Part shown: piece by piece, positions 20,148 through 29,312 of the stretch | Position numbering within the stretch: position 1 is the first letter of the stretch | How the letters are laid out: each line of letters opens with the position of its first letter | Origin: Salinibacterium sp. PAMC 21357 | GTDB taxonomy: Bacteria; Actinomycetota; Actinomycetes; Actinomycetales; Microbacteriaceae | Direction: 5' to 3' | Assembly: GCF_000247645.1 (NCBI RefSeq) | Contig: NZ_AHWA01000002.1 | Span: forward strand, 1-64,000 | Length of the DNA stretch: 64,000 nucleotides | The notes under the pieces: model-generated | Database searches by the model: none | The model's input: the letters and a program-made list of their open reading frames with translations, nothing else | What the model was told of the DNA's origin: nothing | Made by a program: the position numbers and the translations under genes

Positions 20148-21689
20148 TTAGTGGCCGACCGGTGCGACGTTGGCGTCGGCATCAGTGTCGGTGTCCACCT
20201 CGGAGGCGTTGCGCTTGACGAAGAAGGTGGCAACGATCGCGAAGAGCGAGATGATGCCTCCCGCCATGAAGGCGAGACGAACGCCACCGGCAAGAGCCTC
20301 GGTATCGGGCGCTCCCTCGGCCGCCAGAGCGACGGACTGCACGGTGAGCAGCGCAATAAACAGCGCGGTACCAGCGGCGCCGGCGAGCTGCTGCACGGTG
20401 CCGATGGTGGCGCTGCCGTGCGAGTACAGGTGCGGCTTGAGACTGCCGAGTGCCGACGTGAACAGCGGCGTGAACATGAAGGCGAGTCCGATGCTCATGG
20501 GAACGTGAATCGCGACGACCATAAATGGAGAGCTGGTCTCGGAGAGCATCGTGAAGCTCCAGAGCGACGCGCTGACGACGATCGCGCCGGGGATCATGAG
20601 CGGGCGCGGGCCGACCTTGTCGTAGAGGCGGCCCACAATTGGTCCGAGAATTCCCATCATGAGGCTACCGGGCAGCACGAGGAGTCCACTTTGGATGGGC
20701 TCGAGGCCGAGCACGTCTTGAGTGAACATGGGCAGCAGGATGATGGTGCCGAAGAGCGCCGCCATCATGACCATCATGAGGCCGATCGAGATCGCGAACC
20801 CGGGGGCCGCAAAGGTGCGGAGGTCTAGCAGTGCGCTGTCGGTCTTTTGCAGCTTCAGCTGGCGGATGATGAACAGCGCGAGACTGATGGCTCCGGCGAC
20901 AATGGGGATTGCGGGGGCGACGAGCACCTCACCACTGGCTGATTCGCCAAGGCTGGAGAGGCCGTAGATGAGCCCCGCGAACGCGATAGCGGAGAGGATG
21001 ACGGAGAGTACGTCGATCGACACCTTGCGGGGATCGGTGACGTTGCGCACTTTGGTGATGCCGAGGATGAGCGCGGTGACCGAGATGGGGATCATGACGA
21101 TGAAGACCCAGCGCCAGTCGAAGACGGCGAGCACTAAGCCAGCGACCGTGGGGCCAACGGCGGGAGCCATCGACATGACGATCGAGACGTTACCCATCGT
21201 TTTGCCGCGGGTGGCCGGAGGAACGAGAGTCATGACGGTGGTCATGAGCAGCGGCAGCATGATGGCGGTACCCGAGGCTTGAATGACGCGACCGAGGATA
21301 AGGAAAGTGAAGTCGGGGGCGACCGCGCCCAGAAGCGTGCCCGTGGTGAAGAGCGTCATGGCAGCGATGAAGATGCTGCGGGTCGTGAAGCGTTGGATCA
21401 GGAATCCGGTGATCGGAATCACGACCGCCATCGTGAGCATGAATGACGTCGACAACCACTGAGCCGTGCTGGGCTCGATGTTGAGGTCTTCCATGATGCG
21501 AGGGATGGCTACGACGAGGGAGGTTTCGTTGAGGAACACCACGAAGGTTGCCGCGAGCATGAGCGCGATGACGAGGCGGTTGCGACCGCTGTTGTCTGCT
21601 GCGCCCGCACCCGCTGCAGAGCTGGCCGAGGAGCCCGCGCCGGGTGGGGCGAGGGGAATACTGCCGGTAATCGGCGCGGTGCTGGTCAT
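20148..21689 (-). CDS. MFS drug exporter, DHA2 (14-TM) type
   Basis: About 513 residues from MTSTAPITGSIPL. Fourteen hydrophobic segments are readable. Family motifs include LNETSLVVAIPRIMEDL (TM1 motif D), LSTSFMLTMAVVIPITGFLI, and motif C-like MSMAPAVGPTVAGLVL in TM5, typical of DHA2 drug/H+ antiporters such as EmrB/QacA. Substrate cannot be read from sequence. The internal ATG is chosen over the longer frame (to 21749) because AGGA precedes it at a fair distance. Divergent from the thiamine operon, with ~235 nt between them. Confidence 0.88.
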   Translation of the reverse strand: MTSTAPITGSIPLAPPGAGSSASSAAGAGAADNSGRNRLVIALMLAATFVVFLNETSLVVAIPRIMEDLNIEPSTAQWLSTSFMLTMAVVIPITGFLIQRFTTRSIFIAAMTLFTTGTLLGAVAPDFTFLILGRVIQASGTAIMLPLLMTTVMTLVPPATRGKTMGNVSIVMSMAPAVGPTVAGLVLAVFDWRWVFIVMIPISVTALILGITKVRNVTDPRKVSIDVLSVILSAIAFAGLIYGLSSLGESASGEVLVAPAIPIVAGAISLALFIIRQLKLQKTDSALLDLRTFAAPGFAISIGLMMVMMAALFGTIILLPMFTQDVLGLEPIQSGLLVLPGSLMMGILGPIVGRLYDKVGPRPLMIPGAIVVSASLWSFTMLSETSSPFMVVAIHVPMSIGLAFMFTPLFTSALGSLKPHLYSHGSATIGTVQQLAGAAGTALFIALLTVQSVALAAEGAPDTEALAGGVRLAFMAGGIISLFAIVATFFVKRNASEVDTDTDADANVAPVGH

Positions 21690-21924
21690 GAAAATCCTGT
21701 CGTGTCTCAAGCGGTAGGACGAAGCAGCAGCCGGAGTTGAAGGGCGCACAAATCAGTCGTCATCTTTATTCTTGCCCAGTGCAACGACATCCGACAGCAA
21801 AATAATCCCCCTCCGGGGAGTTAACGCAGAAATACGCGCAGAAAGGCGAAAGTGGGCTACCGGCGTGAGGCGCGATACCACCGCCCGAGCATCCGCGCGA
21901 ACCGCTATGTTGGAGGCACAACTT

Positions 21925-21999
21925 GTGACACGGGGTGCCCTGCGGGGCTGAGAACACACCCGTCGAACCTGATCTAGTTAGAACTAGCGAAGGGATGTC
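21925..21999 (+). promoter_or_regulatory. TPP (thiamine) riboswitch
   Basis: The stretch shows the conserved thi-box blocks in order: ACGGGGTGC-type (ACACGGGGTGCC), GGCTGAGA at 21946-21953, and GAACCTGATCTAGTTAGAACTAGCGAAGGGA at about 21965-21994 (the TPP-binding asymmetric loop ending CGAAGGGA). The final AAGGGA also serves as ribosome site for thiM at 22004, so ligand binding would hide it and block translation initiation. This is the usual mode in high-GC bacteria. Confidence 0.93.
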
Positions 22000-22003
22000 G
22001 TGC

Positions 22004-22813
22004 ATGTCGCGTACGCCACCAAACTTTTTGACCGCCACTCAAGACGCGCTCGAGGCGGTGAGATCGACGTCGCCGCTCGTGCAGTGCATCACCAATAGCG
22101 TGGTGGTGGGCTTCACCGCTAACGCTCTGTTGGCCGTGGGAGCAGCGCCGGCCATGGTGGATATTCCGGATGAGGCGGGCATGTTTGCCGGCGTTGCTTC
22201 TGGTCTGCTGATCAACCTTGGTACCTGTCGCGAGGAACAGCGCGCCGCTGCCCTCGAAGCGGCCCCTGCCGCGAATGCTGCCGGAACCCCGTGGGTGCTC
22301 GACCCCGTGGCCATTGGCGCTCTGCCCGTGCGCACTCCGTTGGCGTATCGCCTGCGTGATCTCGGGCCGTCGATTGTGCGCGGTAATGCTTCAGAGATTC
22401 TGGCGCTCGCCGAGCTGGGGGCGGGCGGCCGGGGTGTTGACAGTACGAGCACCGTGGATGCCGCACTCACTGCCGCTCAGATTCTCGCCCGAGTGACCGG
22501 CGGCGCCGTCGCAGTGTCGGGAGCGACTGACCTCGTGACCGATGGCGTGACGGTCGTGCGACTGTCGAACGGGCATCCGGTGCTGACCAAGGTCACGGGT
22601 GGTGGCTGTGCGCTGGGAGCAATTATGGCGGCGTTTGCGGCGGTGACTCCGGATGCGCTGACCGCGGCAGTAGCAGCGACGAGTGTGTACACAGTGGCGG
22701 CTGATCTCGCGGCGGAACGTTCGGCACTGCCGGGCAGCTTTGCGGTAGCGCTGTTGGATGCCCTGAACGAAGTATCAGTAGACGACATTGCAGAACGGGC
22801 GGTGATCGCGTGA
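22004..22813 (+). CDS. thiM: hydroxyethylthiazole kinase
   Basis: 269-residue ThiM phosphorylating 5-(hydroxyethyl)-4-methylthiazole in thiamine salvage. Motifs: [48 protein letters not shown] and the anion-hole [15 protein letters not shown]. The ATG at 22004 is 8-9 nt after the riboswitch AAGGGA; ATG 21995 would lie within the riboswitch. GTGA overlap with thiE. Confidence 0.93.
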   Translation: MSRTPPNFLTATQDALEAVRSTSPLVQCITNSVVVGFTANALLAVGAAPAMVDIPDEAGMFAGVASGLLINLGTCREEQRAAALEAAPAANAAGTPWVLDPVAIGALPVRTPLAYRLRDLGPSIVRGNASEILALAELGAGGRGVDSTSTVDAALTAAQILARVTGGAVAVSGATDLVTDGVTVVRLSNGHPVLTKVTGGGCALGAIMAAFAAVTPDALTAAVAATSVYTVAADLAAERSALPGSFAVALLDALNEVSVDDIAERAVIA

Positions 22814-23526
22814 GCGGCGTGCAGGAGAACACGGGAGCAGCGAAGACCGGTTTTCGCGAGAGCTTCGATCTCTCCACCTATCTCGTGACCGACTCGGCTC
22901 AGGCCCGCGCGGCCGGTCATGATCTTGTCGACCTCGTGTATGAGGCCGTCGCCGGGGGAGTCACTGTCGTACAGATCCGGGAGAAGGACACTCCCGCCCA
23001 CGAATTTCTCGACATCGTCTTGAGGGTTTCCACTGCGGTGGCCCGCAAGGTGCCCGTGCTCGTCAATGACCGTGTCGACGTGTACCTGGCGGCCCGCGAA
23101 ATGGGAGCCAAAGTTGCCGGAGTGCATGTGGGACAGAACGACTTGCCCGTGGCATCCGTTCGAGCCCTTGTCGGGCCGGATGCCATTGTCGGGTTGAGCG
23201 CCTCTACCGAGGATCAACTGTTTGCGGCCGGGGTGCGCTCTGCCGGGGTGGACTACGTCGGCATCGGCGCGCTGAACCCCACGACGACCAAGAAGGATGC
23301 TCCGGGTGCTCTGGGGCACGCCCGTATGGCCGAACTCGTGGCAGTCAGCAAGCTGCCGACTGTTGCTATTGGCGGGATTGGGCTTGAGGATGTTCCGTTG
23401 TTGCGCGCGGCTGGTGCGGACGGTGCTGCGGTGGTGTCCGCTATTTGTGGAGCTGTCGACCCGCGAGAAGCGGCACGGGCGCTCGCCGCAGCGTGGGCTG
23501 GAGTTCGAGCGGGGGAGATGGCGTGA
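22810..23526 (+). CDS. thiE: thiamine-phosphate synthase
   Basis: 238-residue TIM-barrel enzyme joining HMP-PP and thiazole phosphate to thiamine phosphate. Motifs: [71 protein letters not shown] and [10 protein letters not shown]. Translationally coupled to thiM by a GTGA overlap. The first ~25 residues are an unconserved extension. Confidence 0.93.
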   Translation: MSGVQENTGAAKTGFRESFDLSTYLVTDSAQARAAGHDLVDLVYEAVAGGVTVVQIREKDTPAHEFLDIVLRVSTAVARKVPVLVNDRVDVYLAAREMGAKVAGVHVGQNDLPVASVRALVGPDAIVGLSASTEDQLFAAGVRSAGVDYVGIGALNPTTTKKDAPGALGHARMAELVAVSKLPTVAIGGIGLEDVPLLRAAGADGAAVVSAICGAVDPREAARALAAAWAGVRAGEMA

Positions 23527-23552
23527 GCGAAGTTGTGGAAAAAGGAGAGAAC

Positions 23553-25088
23553 GTGAGTGTGAGTTCAGGCGTTGATGCGAGTGCCGGTACGGGTGTGAGG
23601 GGCGTGCGCGTACCGCGGGTACTGAGCATCGCTGGCAGCGACCCCTCGGGTGGGGCCGGCATCCAGGCTGATCTCAAGTCGATTGCGGCCAATGGCGGCT
23701 ACGGCATGGCGGCGATCACGGCGCTGACTGCCCAGAACACGCAGGGCGTGAGCGGCGTGCATGTGCCGCCGGCCTCGTTTCTGAAGGAACAGTTGGATGC
23801 CGTCAGCGACGACGTCACGATTGACGCGGTAAAGATTGGGATGCTCGGAACTCCTGAGGTTGTCGCCGTCGTGCAGGAGTGGCTGGCGCGGGTCAAGCCG
23901 CCGCTCGTCGTGCTCGACCCGGTGATGGTCGCCACGAGTGGAGATCGCCTGCTGGATGCCGAAGCCGAGCTGGCACTGCGCGAGCTGGTGCGGGTCAGCG
24001 ATCTGGTGACACCGAACATCCCCGAGCTCGCGATAATTGCGGGGGAGCCTGCCGCTGAGACCTGGGACGAGGTGCTGGCGCAGGCGGGGCGAGTCTCTGC
24101 CTCCTACGGGGTGCGCGTACTGGCCAAGGGCGGACACTTGAGTGGGGCCGAGGCTCCGGATGCGCTCGTGGATGCTCGATTCGGGAACGCACCGGTCGTG
24201 ACTGAATTTGCTGGCATCCGCCTAGAGACCACGAACACGCACGGAACGGGCTGTTCGCTGTCGAGTGCGCTCGCGACGCGCATTGCGGCGACCGGGGATT
24301 GGGCTGCCGCGGTGGGGGAGTCGAAGCGGTGGTTGAGCGAGAGCATCCGTGCCGGTGCAGCGCTGCAGGTAGGGAGTGGGCATGGGCCCATCAACCACTT
24401 TGCGGGGCTGTGGGCTCGCGGGGACTTCGAGACGGCACCAACGGCGGCAGAGGTGCGGGAGCACTGGTGGGCCGAGATTGCGGGCATCCGTGCTCAGATC
24501 GACAACGGTGACTTTGTGCGGGCGCTGGGCGATGGTTCCCTCGAGCGGGGCGACTTCGTCTGGTATCTGGCTCAGGATGCGCTCTACCTGCGCGACTATG
24601 CGCGGGCGCTCGCCGAAGCTGCCCGACTGGCACCCACTGCGGCGGAACAAGCCTTCTGGGCCTCGAGCGCTGAGGGCTGCATCGTGACGGAACTGCAGTT
24701 GCACGAGTCGTGGTCTCCTGACGGGGAGGTGTTTGCGGCTTCGCCCAGTGCGACCACCACCGGGTACCTCAACCACCTGCTGGCGACAGCTGCCCGCGGT
24801 GACTACGCCGTGCTCGCTGCCGCCCTTCTGCCATGCTTCTGGGTGTACCACGACGTCGGTTCCCGCCTGCACCCGCTAGCGCACCCCGAGCACCCCTACG
24901 CCGACTGGTTAACGACCTACGCCGATGACGCCTTCACGGATGCCACGGAGCAGGCCATCACGATAGTGACGGCGCTCGCCGCAGATGCCACCCCGCCGGT
25001 TCGGGATGCGATGCTTACGGCTTTCGTAGCGTCGACGGAGCACGAACGCGAGTTCTTCGCCGCCGCGCACGGGGTCACCCTGAATTGA
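23553..25088 (+). CDS. thiD: bifunctional HMP(-P) kinase ThiD - TenA thiaminase II
   Basis: 511-residue fusion. Residues ~20-285 are ThiD: VLSIAGSDPSGGAGIQADLK, AITALTAQNTQG, VLDPVMVATSGDRLL and the anion-hole THGTGCSLSSALA. Residues ~300-511 are TenA: FVWYLAQDALYLRDYARAL, the active-site Cys motif LLPCFWVYHDVG and the C-terminal Glu motif STEHEREFF. The fusion allows salvage of degraded thiamine pyrimidine and its phosphorylation by one polypeptide. The GTG at 23553 is chosen for its AAAGGAGAGA ribosome site; GTG 23523, overlapping thiE, is the alternative. Confidence 0.92.
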   Translation: MSVSSGVDASAGTGVRGVRVPRVLSIAGSDPSGGAGIQADLKSIAANGGYGMAAITALTAQNTQGVSGVHVPPASFLKEQLDAVSDDVTIDAVKIGMLGTPEVVAVVQEWLARVKPPLVVLDPVMVATSGDRLLDAEAELALRELVRVSDLVTPNIPELAIIAGEPAAETWDEVLAQAGRVSASYGVRVLAKGGHLSGAEAPDALVDARFGNAPVVTEFAGIRLETTNTHGTGCSLSSALATRIAATGDWAAAVGESKRWLSESIRAGAALQVGSGHGPINHFAGLWARGDFETAPTAAEVREHWWAEIAGIRAQIDNGDFVRALGDGSLERGDFVWYLAQDALYLRDYARALAEAARLAPTAAEQAFWASSAEGCIVTELQLHESWSPDGEVFAASPSATTTGYLNHLLATAARGDYAVLAAALLPCFWVYHDVGSRLHPLAHPEHPYADWLTTYADDAFTDATEQAITIVTALAADATPPVRDAMLTAFVASTEHEREFFAAAHGVTLN

Positions 25089-25164
25089 TTTCGCGCTCCT
25101 CGGTGCTTTGACCCCAATGTGAACACGAGCCCTCAAATTCCGCGTTAGGATAGTGGAGTTGTCG

Positions 25165-25238
25165 CGGGCTGTAGCGCAGCTTGGTAGCGCACCTGACTGG
25201 GGGTCAGGGGGTCGCAGGTTCAAATCCTGTCAGCCCGA
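25165..25238 (+). tRNA. tRNA-Pro (anticodon GGG)
   Basis: Clover-leaf folds directly: acceptor CGGGCTG/CAGCCCG, D-arm AGCGCAGCTTGGTAGCGC, anticodon stem CCTGA/TCAGG with loop CTGGGGG (anticodon GGG), T-arm with GGTTCAAATCC. Discriminator A; CCA is not encoded. Its 3' end is the target of the island described below. Confidence 0.96.
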
Positions 25239-25245
25239 CAATGTG
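25217..25245 (+). repeat. attL-like direct repeat at the tRNA-Pro 3' end
   Basis: 29 bp covering the tRNA T-arm and acceptor 3' strand plus 7 bp beyond. It is repeated exactly at 29137-29165. The second copy lacks the rest of a tRNA, which is the signature of integration into a tRNA 3' end. Confidence 0.85.
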
Positions 25246-25277
25246 CCCCGGATTTCTCACGAAGTCCGGGGCTTTTT
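25245..25277 (+). terminator. terminator after tRNA-Pro
   Basis: GCCCCGGA / TCCGGGGC hairpin followed by TTTTT, starting 7 nt after the tRNA discriminator base. Confidence 0.85.
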
Positions 25278-25540
25278 CTATGGGCTTTCGCGACGCCGGC
25301 ATGCAATCCAACACAAACCCAACACTTTGAGCTTGCTATCCGCGAAGTCGGGAACTTCGCCAGCGAAGAGGTCTTCGTCTCAAGCGGACCTCCGCTGCTG
25401 TCGAGCTCGCCTGAAGGGTGTGCTCAATCCATCGTCAAGCATCAAGACGCTGGGGTGCTTTGTGCGCGAACCACTGCAGGGGACTATTGACTCGCAATCA
25501 TCATCTCTGAAATGGTTTTGGGCTATGGGGATACGAAGGC

Positions 25541-25840
25541 GTGACATGGGCGGCACTTTCCGCTGTGCCGATGGTCGTCCTTCTTCTTGCTGGATGCACA
25601 AGCTATGGCGAGGTAGACGACCGCGCCGACCCGAGCATTTCGTGTGACGATGCCCTTCAATCAGTGTTGGTTCCCATCAGGGCGGACAATACGGCCGGAG
25701 CTGATGGTGCTCTGATCGATTGGCTAGGTCAGCACTGTTTAAGTCACTACGACGTATTCGTTGACTACATTTCGACGATGATCCGTTTGGCATTACCGCA
25801 ACGGGCTCACCCGCATGGTCCTCAAATCACGCCTACCTAA
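25541..25840 (+). CDS. truncated lipoprotein, N-terminal fragment
   Basis: 99-residue frame opening with a lipoprotein signal (VVLLLAGCTSYGEVDD; lipobox LLAGC). A plausible mature part extends to roughly residue 75 (DWLGQHCLSHYDVFVDYIST). From about 25765 onwards the DNA instead encodes an RHS fragment in another frame, and this frame merely reads through it to a stop. I read it as a lipoprotein gene cut by recombination. The ~260 nt between the tRNA terminator and this gene holds nothing I recognise. Confidence 0.5.
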   Translation: MTWAALSAVPMVVLLLAGCTSYGEVDDRADPSISCDDALQSVLVPIRADNTAGADGALIDWLGQHCLSHYDVFVDYISTMIRLALPQRAHPHGPQITPT

Positions 25841-26858
25841 ACGCGCCCACCTCAGAGACTACCCAACTGACCCATCTTGGAGCGCGTGAGTATGGCCCAA
25901 CCCTCGGACGTTTCCTAAGCGTCGATGCGGTACTTGCTCCATTTACTCCACAACAGAACAATGGGTACAGCTATTCGGCCAACAGCCCAATTACTCACTC
26001 TGATCCCTCCGGAAACTGTTTCGAGTCCTCAGCAGGCGTCTACAGCGGGAGCGGGTGCAGCTCTGGTAAGAAATCATCGAGTTCTGCGCCAAAGAAGAGT
26101 ACTTCCGCCGCGCCGCCCTCGGCAGGAAATAGTGGAAGTCAATCAGCCGGAACTTCTACAAAGTCGACCCAGAGTTCCAAAATTCAGTGGTGGAATCCGA
26201 CTACGTGGAACGGTGAGATATGGCAAAACATAGGCGCTGTTGCTACTGGCATGGCAATCGGTATAGGCGTGACGGCCGCGATTATCGGCGCTACGGCCTG
26301 TACTGACGTGACGTTCGGGGTGTGCGGAGCAATCATCATTGGCGCAGCAGTTGCCGGCGCAGCAGTTGCCGGCGGAGCAGCCGCGGGCTTGGTCACCTAC
26401 AACCTTTCTGCAGGTGAGAAGACTGCCGAGGGGCGTCTGAGCGCGACGGCTCTCGGAGCGGTAGCTGGCGGGGTTGGCGGCGTCGCGGGGCAGCCGCTTC
26501 TGGTCTTTTAGGAAAAGTAATTGGTGCTGTGAGCGGGAAGTCCGGAGGGAGTGTCGGGGCGGCCGGCGGTTCCAACGGTGCGGCAGCGCCGGTCGTAACG
26601 CATGGCTTTAGTTTTCCAGGCGCGGGCCGCAGCGGTTCTGAAGTGAAATACTTCGTGGGCCCGCCAAATGCAGTTGTGCAGGGCGCCTCTCCTGGACGAG
26701 TGTTCCAAACTGACCATCTAGGTCGAGTGGTTGCCGACATAACAGTCGCTAGAGTTAAACCGTCTGTACCTGGACAAGGTTTCATAGCTGGCAAAGCACG
26801 GAAAGATCCGCCGACTTCTGAACAGCTCGGTTGGATAGTGGAGCTTTGGGGGGAATAA
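25765..26858 (+). pseudogene. RHS/polymorphic toxin, C-terminal remnant with frameshift
   Basis: An open frame without its own early start codon reads FDDDPFGITATGSPAWSS, then LGAREYGPTLGRFLSVD and NGYSYSANSPITHSDPSG. These are the hallmark motifs closing an RHS core. A Ser/Lys-rich linker, WWNPTTWNGEIWQNIG and a glycine/alanine-rich hydrophobic pretoxin-like region follow, until a stop at 26511. A one-base shift near 26488 restores AAASGLLGKVIGAVSGKSGG, which continues into the frame ending at 26858 (GRVFQTDHLGRVVADITVAR...), presumably the toxin tip. The toxin activity is not recognisable. The N-terminal ~90% of an RHS protein is missing. Confidence 0.75.
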
Positions 26859-27365
26859 GTGATGACACAGGGCGCCGAGGTCTTTTACCTCGCGGTGAGC
26901 GACGCTGTAGAAGCGTTTAGCGAGGCACTTATCGCTTTGATCAAGCCAGCCCAAAAGGTCGGTCTGGTCTGGCAAGCGGAGAATACCCATGATGATTGGG
27001 AAAGTTTGGCGGAATCTGCCTTTGAGGTTTTGGTCTCGAACGCGGTAAATCAAGACATACGGAATACCCAGGAAACCTACCCGCTAGCCCGCTACGATTT
27101 CGACCTACAGACGTATGCGGGTTTGAGTTGGTTAGAGGTGGACAGCGATACTGAGAGTGAATATGCCTTGGTTTTGGTGAGATTTTCGACCACTACGGAG
27201 CCGTTCGATACGCCGGAATGTACTCTCGTTCGCATCGCTACCGGCGAGAGAATGCCGAGCGAGACCAGTGAGCATGTGAAACCACCGCGGGGGACTACTT
27301 TTCGCCTCCGCCGCAGATCAGCCGTGGCGGACGATGTGGTGAGAGTGTTGCAGGTCAATTATTAG
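26859..27365 (+). CDS. putative immunity protein next to RHS toxin tip
   Basis: 168 residues, acidic, no signal or membrane segment, starting directly after the toxin-tip stop (GTG 26859 or ATG 26862) with GGGGGGA upstream. No family recognised. Position immediately 3' of a toxin tip, size and acidity are those of a cognate immunity protein; this is inference from context. The C-terminal 30 residues are arginine-rich (FRLRRRSAVADD). Confidence 0.6.
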   Translation: MMTQGAEVFYLAVSDAVEAFSEALIALIKPAQKVGLVWQAENTHDDWESLAESAFEVLVSNAVNQDIRNTQETYPLARYDFDLQTYAGLSWLEVDSDTESEYALVLVRFSTTTEPFDTPECTLVRIATGERMPSETSEHVKPPRGTTFRLRRRSAVADDVVRVLQVNY

Positions 27366-27469
27366 AGGGCCGGAGCGTGGCCCTATGCGCAAGAGAAATG
27401 AAGATTTGGCGCTCTCTTTCTTCAGAATGTACGTAGTTCCACATAGCGATTGGCCCACGGTGTTAGAAC

Positions 27470-28522
27470 ATGACCATTTTTGAACGGACCCATCCTGCTT
27501 TTCTTTCGACGACTCGCACCGGAATGTGTGCGCTGTGGGAGCCATCGCGTTTCACACACGTGAATGACTTGGACGCGTGGGAGGATGCGTTCGATAACGA
27601 CGAATCGATCATAAGGATGATCACAGAGGGTGCTTTTGTTCCTCTGAACGTGGGCGGGAGCTCAACTTTTAAGATTGATGTTCGTTCCGGAGCGCTCACC
27701 GAAAGAGAACAGCGGCTACGAGCCGTGACGTCGGAGCCGTATCTGTTGAAGACCGAGGGGCTGATACAGGCTGGTGCCCTTGAAGAAATTGGTTCGCTCA
27801 TGGCGGGTGGGACTGAAATCTCTGTGGGTAAGGGGAGTTATTCGGTTGTTGTTCATCTCATGGATTGGGAAGCGGAGCCGGGCGCGCGAGATGCAGCGGG
27901 GGAGCCTTCACCGGATGCGCTGCCGGATTTCATTGTGCAACTTTCTCTGATCGAGCCCGGTAGTGCACCTGTTTTTCGAACTGAAGTGCTTACCTTTCCG
28001 ATGCCGCCCCCGCCCGCAGTGAAAGAGATCATCGTCGGGGATGTGTTTATCGTCCCTAGCGGCGATGGTCGTGCAGGAGTCGGGCAAGTGGTGGGGGTCT
28101 ACGGAAAGAGCTCATATTATTTCGCGATCTTCGACGCTGTGTTTCCTCTCGAAGTTGCCGCCGAGAGAGTAATGGAGGCGCTCACGTCGCCAGTGCTTTT
28201 TCTCGCGCTGTCTTTGGACGCCAAGATCTATGCGGGGCACTGGACGGTAGTGACGCGGACGGCTGTGCATGCCGCGGTGCGTCTTCCCGCCTACAAAGTA
28301 GGTGTTGGGGGTCCCGAAAACATGCACGTCGAGGACTACTCGGGGACTCGTCGGCGTTTAGCCACTCGCGCTGAAAGCAACTTCCTGCAATACCGGAGCA
28401 CGGTGGCGCCAGTCAGGTTGGAAATGGCTCTACGGGCGCATTTGGGCTTGGCGCCATGGCATCAAGAGTTTGATGAGCTCAAGCCTGACTGGGTGGTCAC
28501 CACATCCGCGTTTTTCAGGTAA
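27470..28522 (+). CDS. immunity-like protein with possible Imm26-type domain
   Basis: 350 residues. Residues ~1-170 are an alpha/beta region of unknown family (VPLNVGGSSTFKIDVRSGALTEREQ; VVVHLMDWEAEPG). Residues ~185-350 begin EIIVGDVFIVPSGDGRAGVGQVVG and continue YYFAIFD, resembling Imm26-type immunity domains in which a GDVFxxPxxDG strand pair opens the fold. The match is by eye and moderate. It lies in a run of small downstream genes typical of orphan immunity arrays after RHS loci. No good ribosome site is seen at the first ATG. Confidence 0.55.
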   Translation: MTIFERTHPAFLSTTRTGMCALWEPSRFTHVNDLDAWEDAFDNDESIIRMITEGAFVPLNVGGSSTFKIDVRSGALTEREQRLRAVTSEPYLLKTEGLIQAGALEEIGSLMAGGTEISVGKGSYSVVVHLMDWEAEPGARDAAGEPSPDALPDFIVQLSLIEPGSAPVFRTEVLTFPMPPPPAVKEIIVGDVFIVPSGDGRAGVGQVVGVYGKSSYYFAIFDAVFPLEVAAERVMEALTSPVLFLALSLDAKIYAGHWTVVTRTAVHAAVRLPAYKVGVGGPENMHVEDYSGTRRRLATRAESNFLQYRSTVAPVRLEMALRAHLGLAPWHQEFDELKPDWVVTTSAFFR

Positions 28523-28550
28523 CCGCGAGCGTCGTAAGAGGAGAAGTGAA

Positions 28551-28999
28551 ATGAGCTTTGTGCGATTGGCCACCGTGGCACCGGACCTTGCGGTAGACAT
28601 ATTCCAGCGTGACGACTCCGAGCTAAGCGCGCAGTCGTGGCTTGGGCGCTCGGGCAGGTGGAGATCGAGGACGCTCGCCTCGTCGTCGGGCTCGCCGCGC
28701 TGGAAACGCGGCGGGTAAGTGACCCCATTCGCGACGAATTGTGGGAGCTTGTTGAAGGACTAGATGAGTTGGCCTGGGATCTTCAGGAGTCAGAAGCGGG
28801 TGATGAAACCCTTGTAGGGTACGCCCACGCGTTCGCCCGAGCGCGTGCAGCGAACGCGCTCTGGTATTCCCTCTTTATCCCGGCATCCTCTGAAACGGTC
28901 GCTGACTGCATGTACGAAGCACAAGCAGTCGCGGGCGATATGAATGGTCTTCGAGCCGTCGTTCGTCAAGCCTTGGCTAACACTTACCCGACGGTGTGA
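28551..28999 (+). pseudogene. third immunity-like gene, frameshifted
   Basis: Starts at ATG 28551 behind AAGAGGAGAAG. The first ~28 codons read MSFVRLATVAPDLAVDIFQR and onward to SELSAQ. A one-base shift near 28632 joins them to the frame VVAWALGQVEIEDARLVVGL, continuing to the stop at 28999. The joined product of ~148 residues is all helical and acidic. Either a real one-base deletion or a sequencing error; the coding character continues cleanly across the break. Confidence 0.6.
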
Positions 29000-29136
29000 C
29001 TCGGGACTGCTCCGAAAAGCTCGGCGAGTGGCAGGGACAGTTTCGCTCACGGACGTCACAAACTCTTTATGTTTCCAGGGTTTCCGGCACTATTCGGTAG
29101 CCGACAGACTCCACGATTCTGAGACAAGCGTTCACG

Positions 29137-29165
29137 GGTTCAAATCCTGTCAGCCCGACAATGTG
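29137..29165 (+). repeat. attR-like direct repeat
   Basis: Exact second copy of the 29 bp at 25217-25245. Upstream of it there is no tRNA 5' half, so this is a partial copy marking the far end of the island. Confidence 0.85.
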
Positions 29166-29186
29166 ATGTCGCACGACATCGGAATA

Positions 29187-29222
29187 GTCCGAACCCAGGT
29201 TCTGTGGGTTCGGGCTATTTTT
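29187..29222 (+). terminator. rho-independent terminator after attR
   Basis: CCGAACCCA / TGGGTTCGG stem with loop GGTTCTG-type and a following TATTTTTT. It may be the original tRNA-Pro terminator displaced by the island, or one brought by an earlier insertion. Confidence 0.8.
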
Positions 29223-29312
29223 TGTGCCGGTGGGTTGGCAGCCGCGGCAGAGGTCTATGGTGAGCTCCCGCAGGATCTCTCGGGTCGCAGCGTTGATGAC
29301 AGTCACGTTCAT
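29215..29312 (-). pseudogene. IS481-type transposase C-terminal scrap
   Basis: On the minus strand the frame reads VTVINAATREILRELTID then QPTG. This is the characteristic last segment of actinobacterial IS481-family transposases (V-x-V-I-[ND]-A-x-[TS]-x-E-[IL]-[IL]-R-[ED]-L-T-[IL]-[DN]). The rest of the transposase and terminal repeats are absent. The ~200 bp between it and the deacetylase gene also contains an open but unidentified minus-strand stretch (IAKRDIRVFTECRKIFAEG). Confidence 0.55.

Larger units (their letters stand above)
25217..29165. mobile_element. 3.9 kb tRNA-Pro-integrated island without integrase
   Basis: Bounded by the two exact 29-bp repeats of the tRNA-Pro 3' end. Contents run in one direction: truncated lipoprotein, RHS/polymorphic toxin remnant, three immunity-like genes. 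Neither a tyrosine nor a serine integrase is readable inside, so it is either non-autonomous or a deletion remnant. Base composition is visibly more AT-rich and codon use less biased than in the flanking thiamine operon. At least two frameshifts inside indicate decay. Confidence 0.75.

Noticed and set aside
25217-29165. Interpretation of the tRNA-Pro island as a prophage
   Set aside because: No integrase, structural, lysis or replication gene is present; the contents are toxin and immunity-like.
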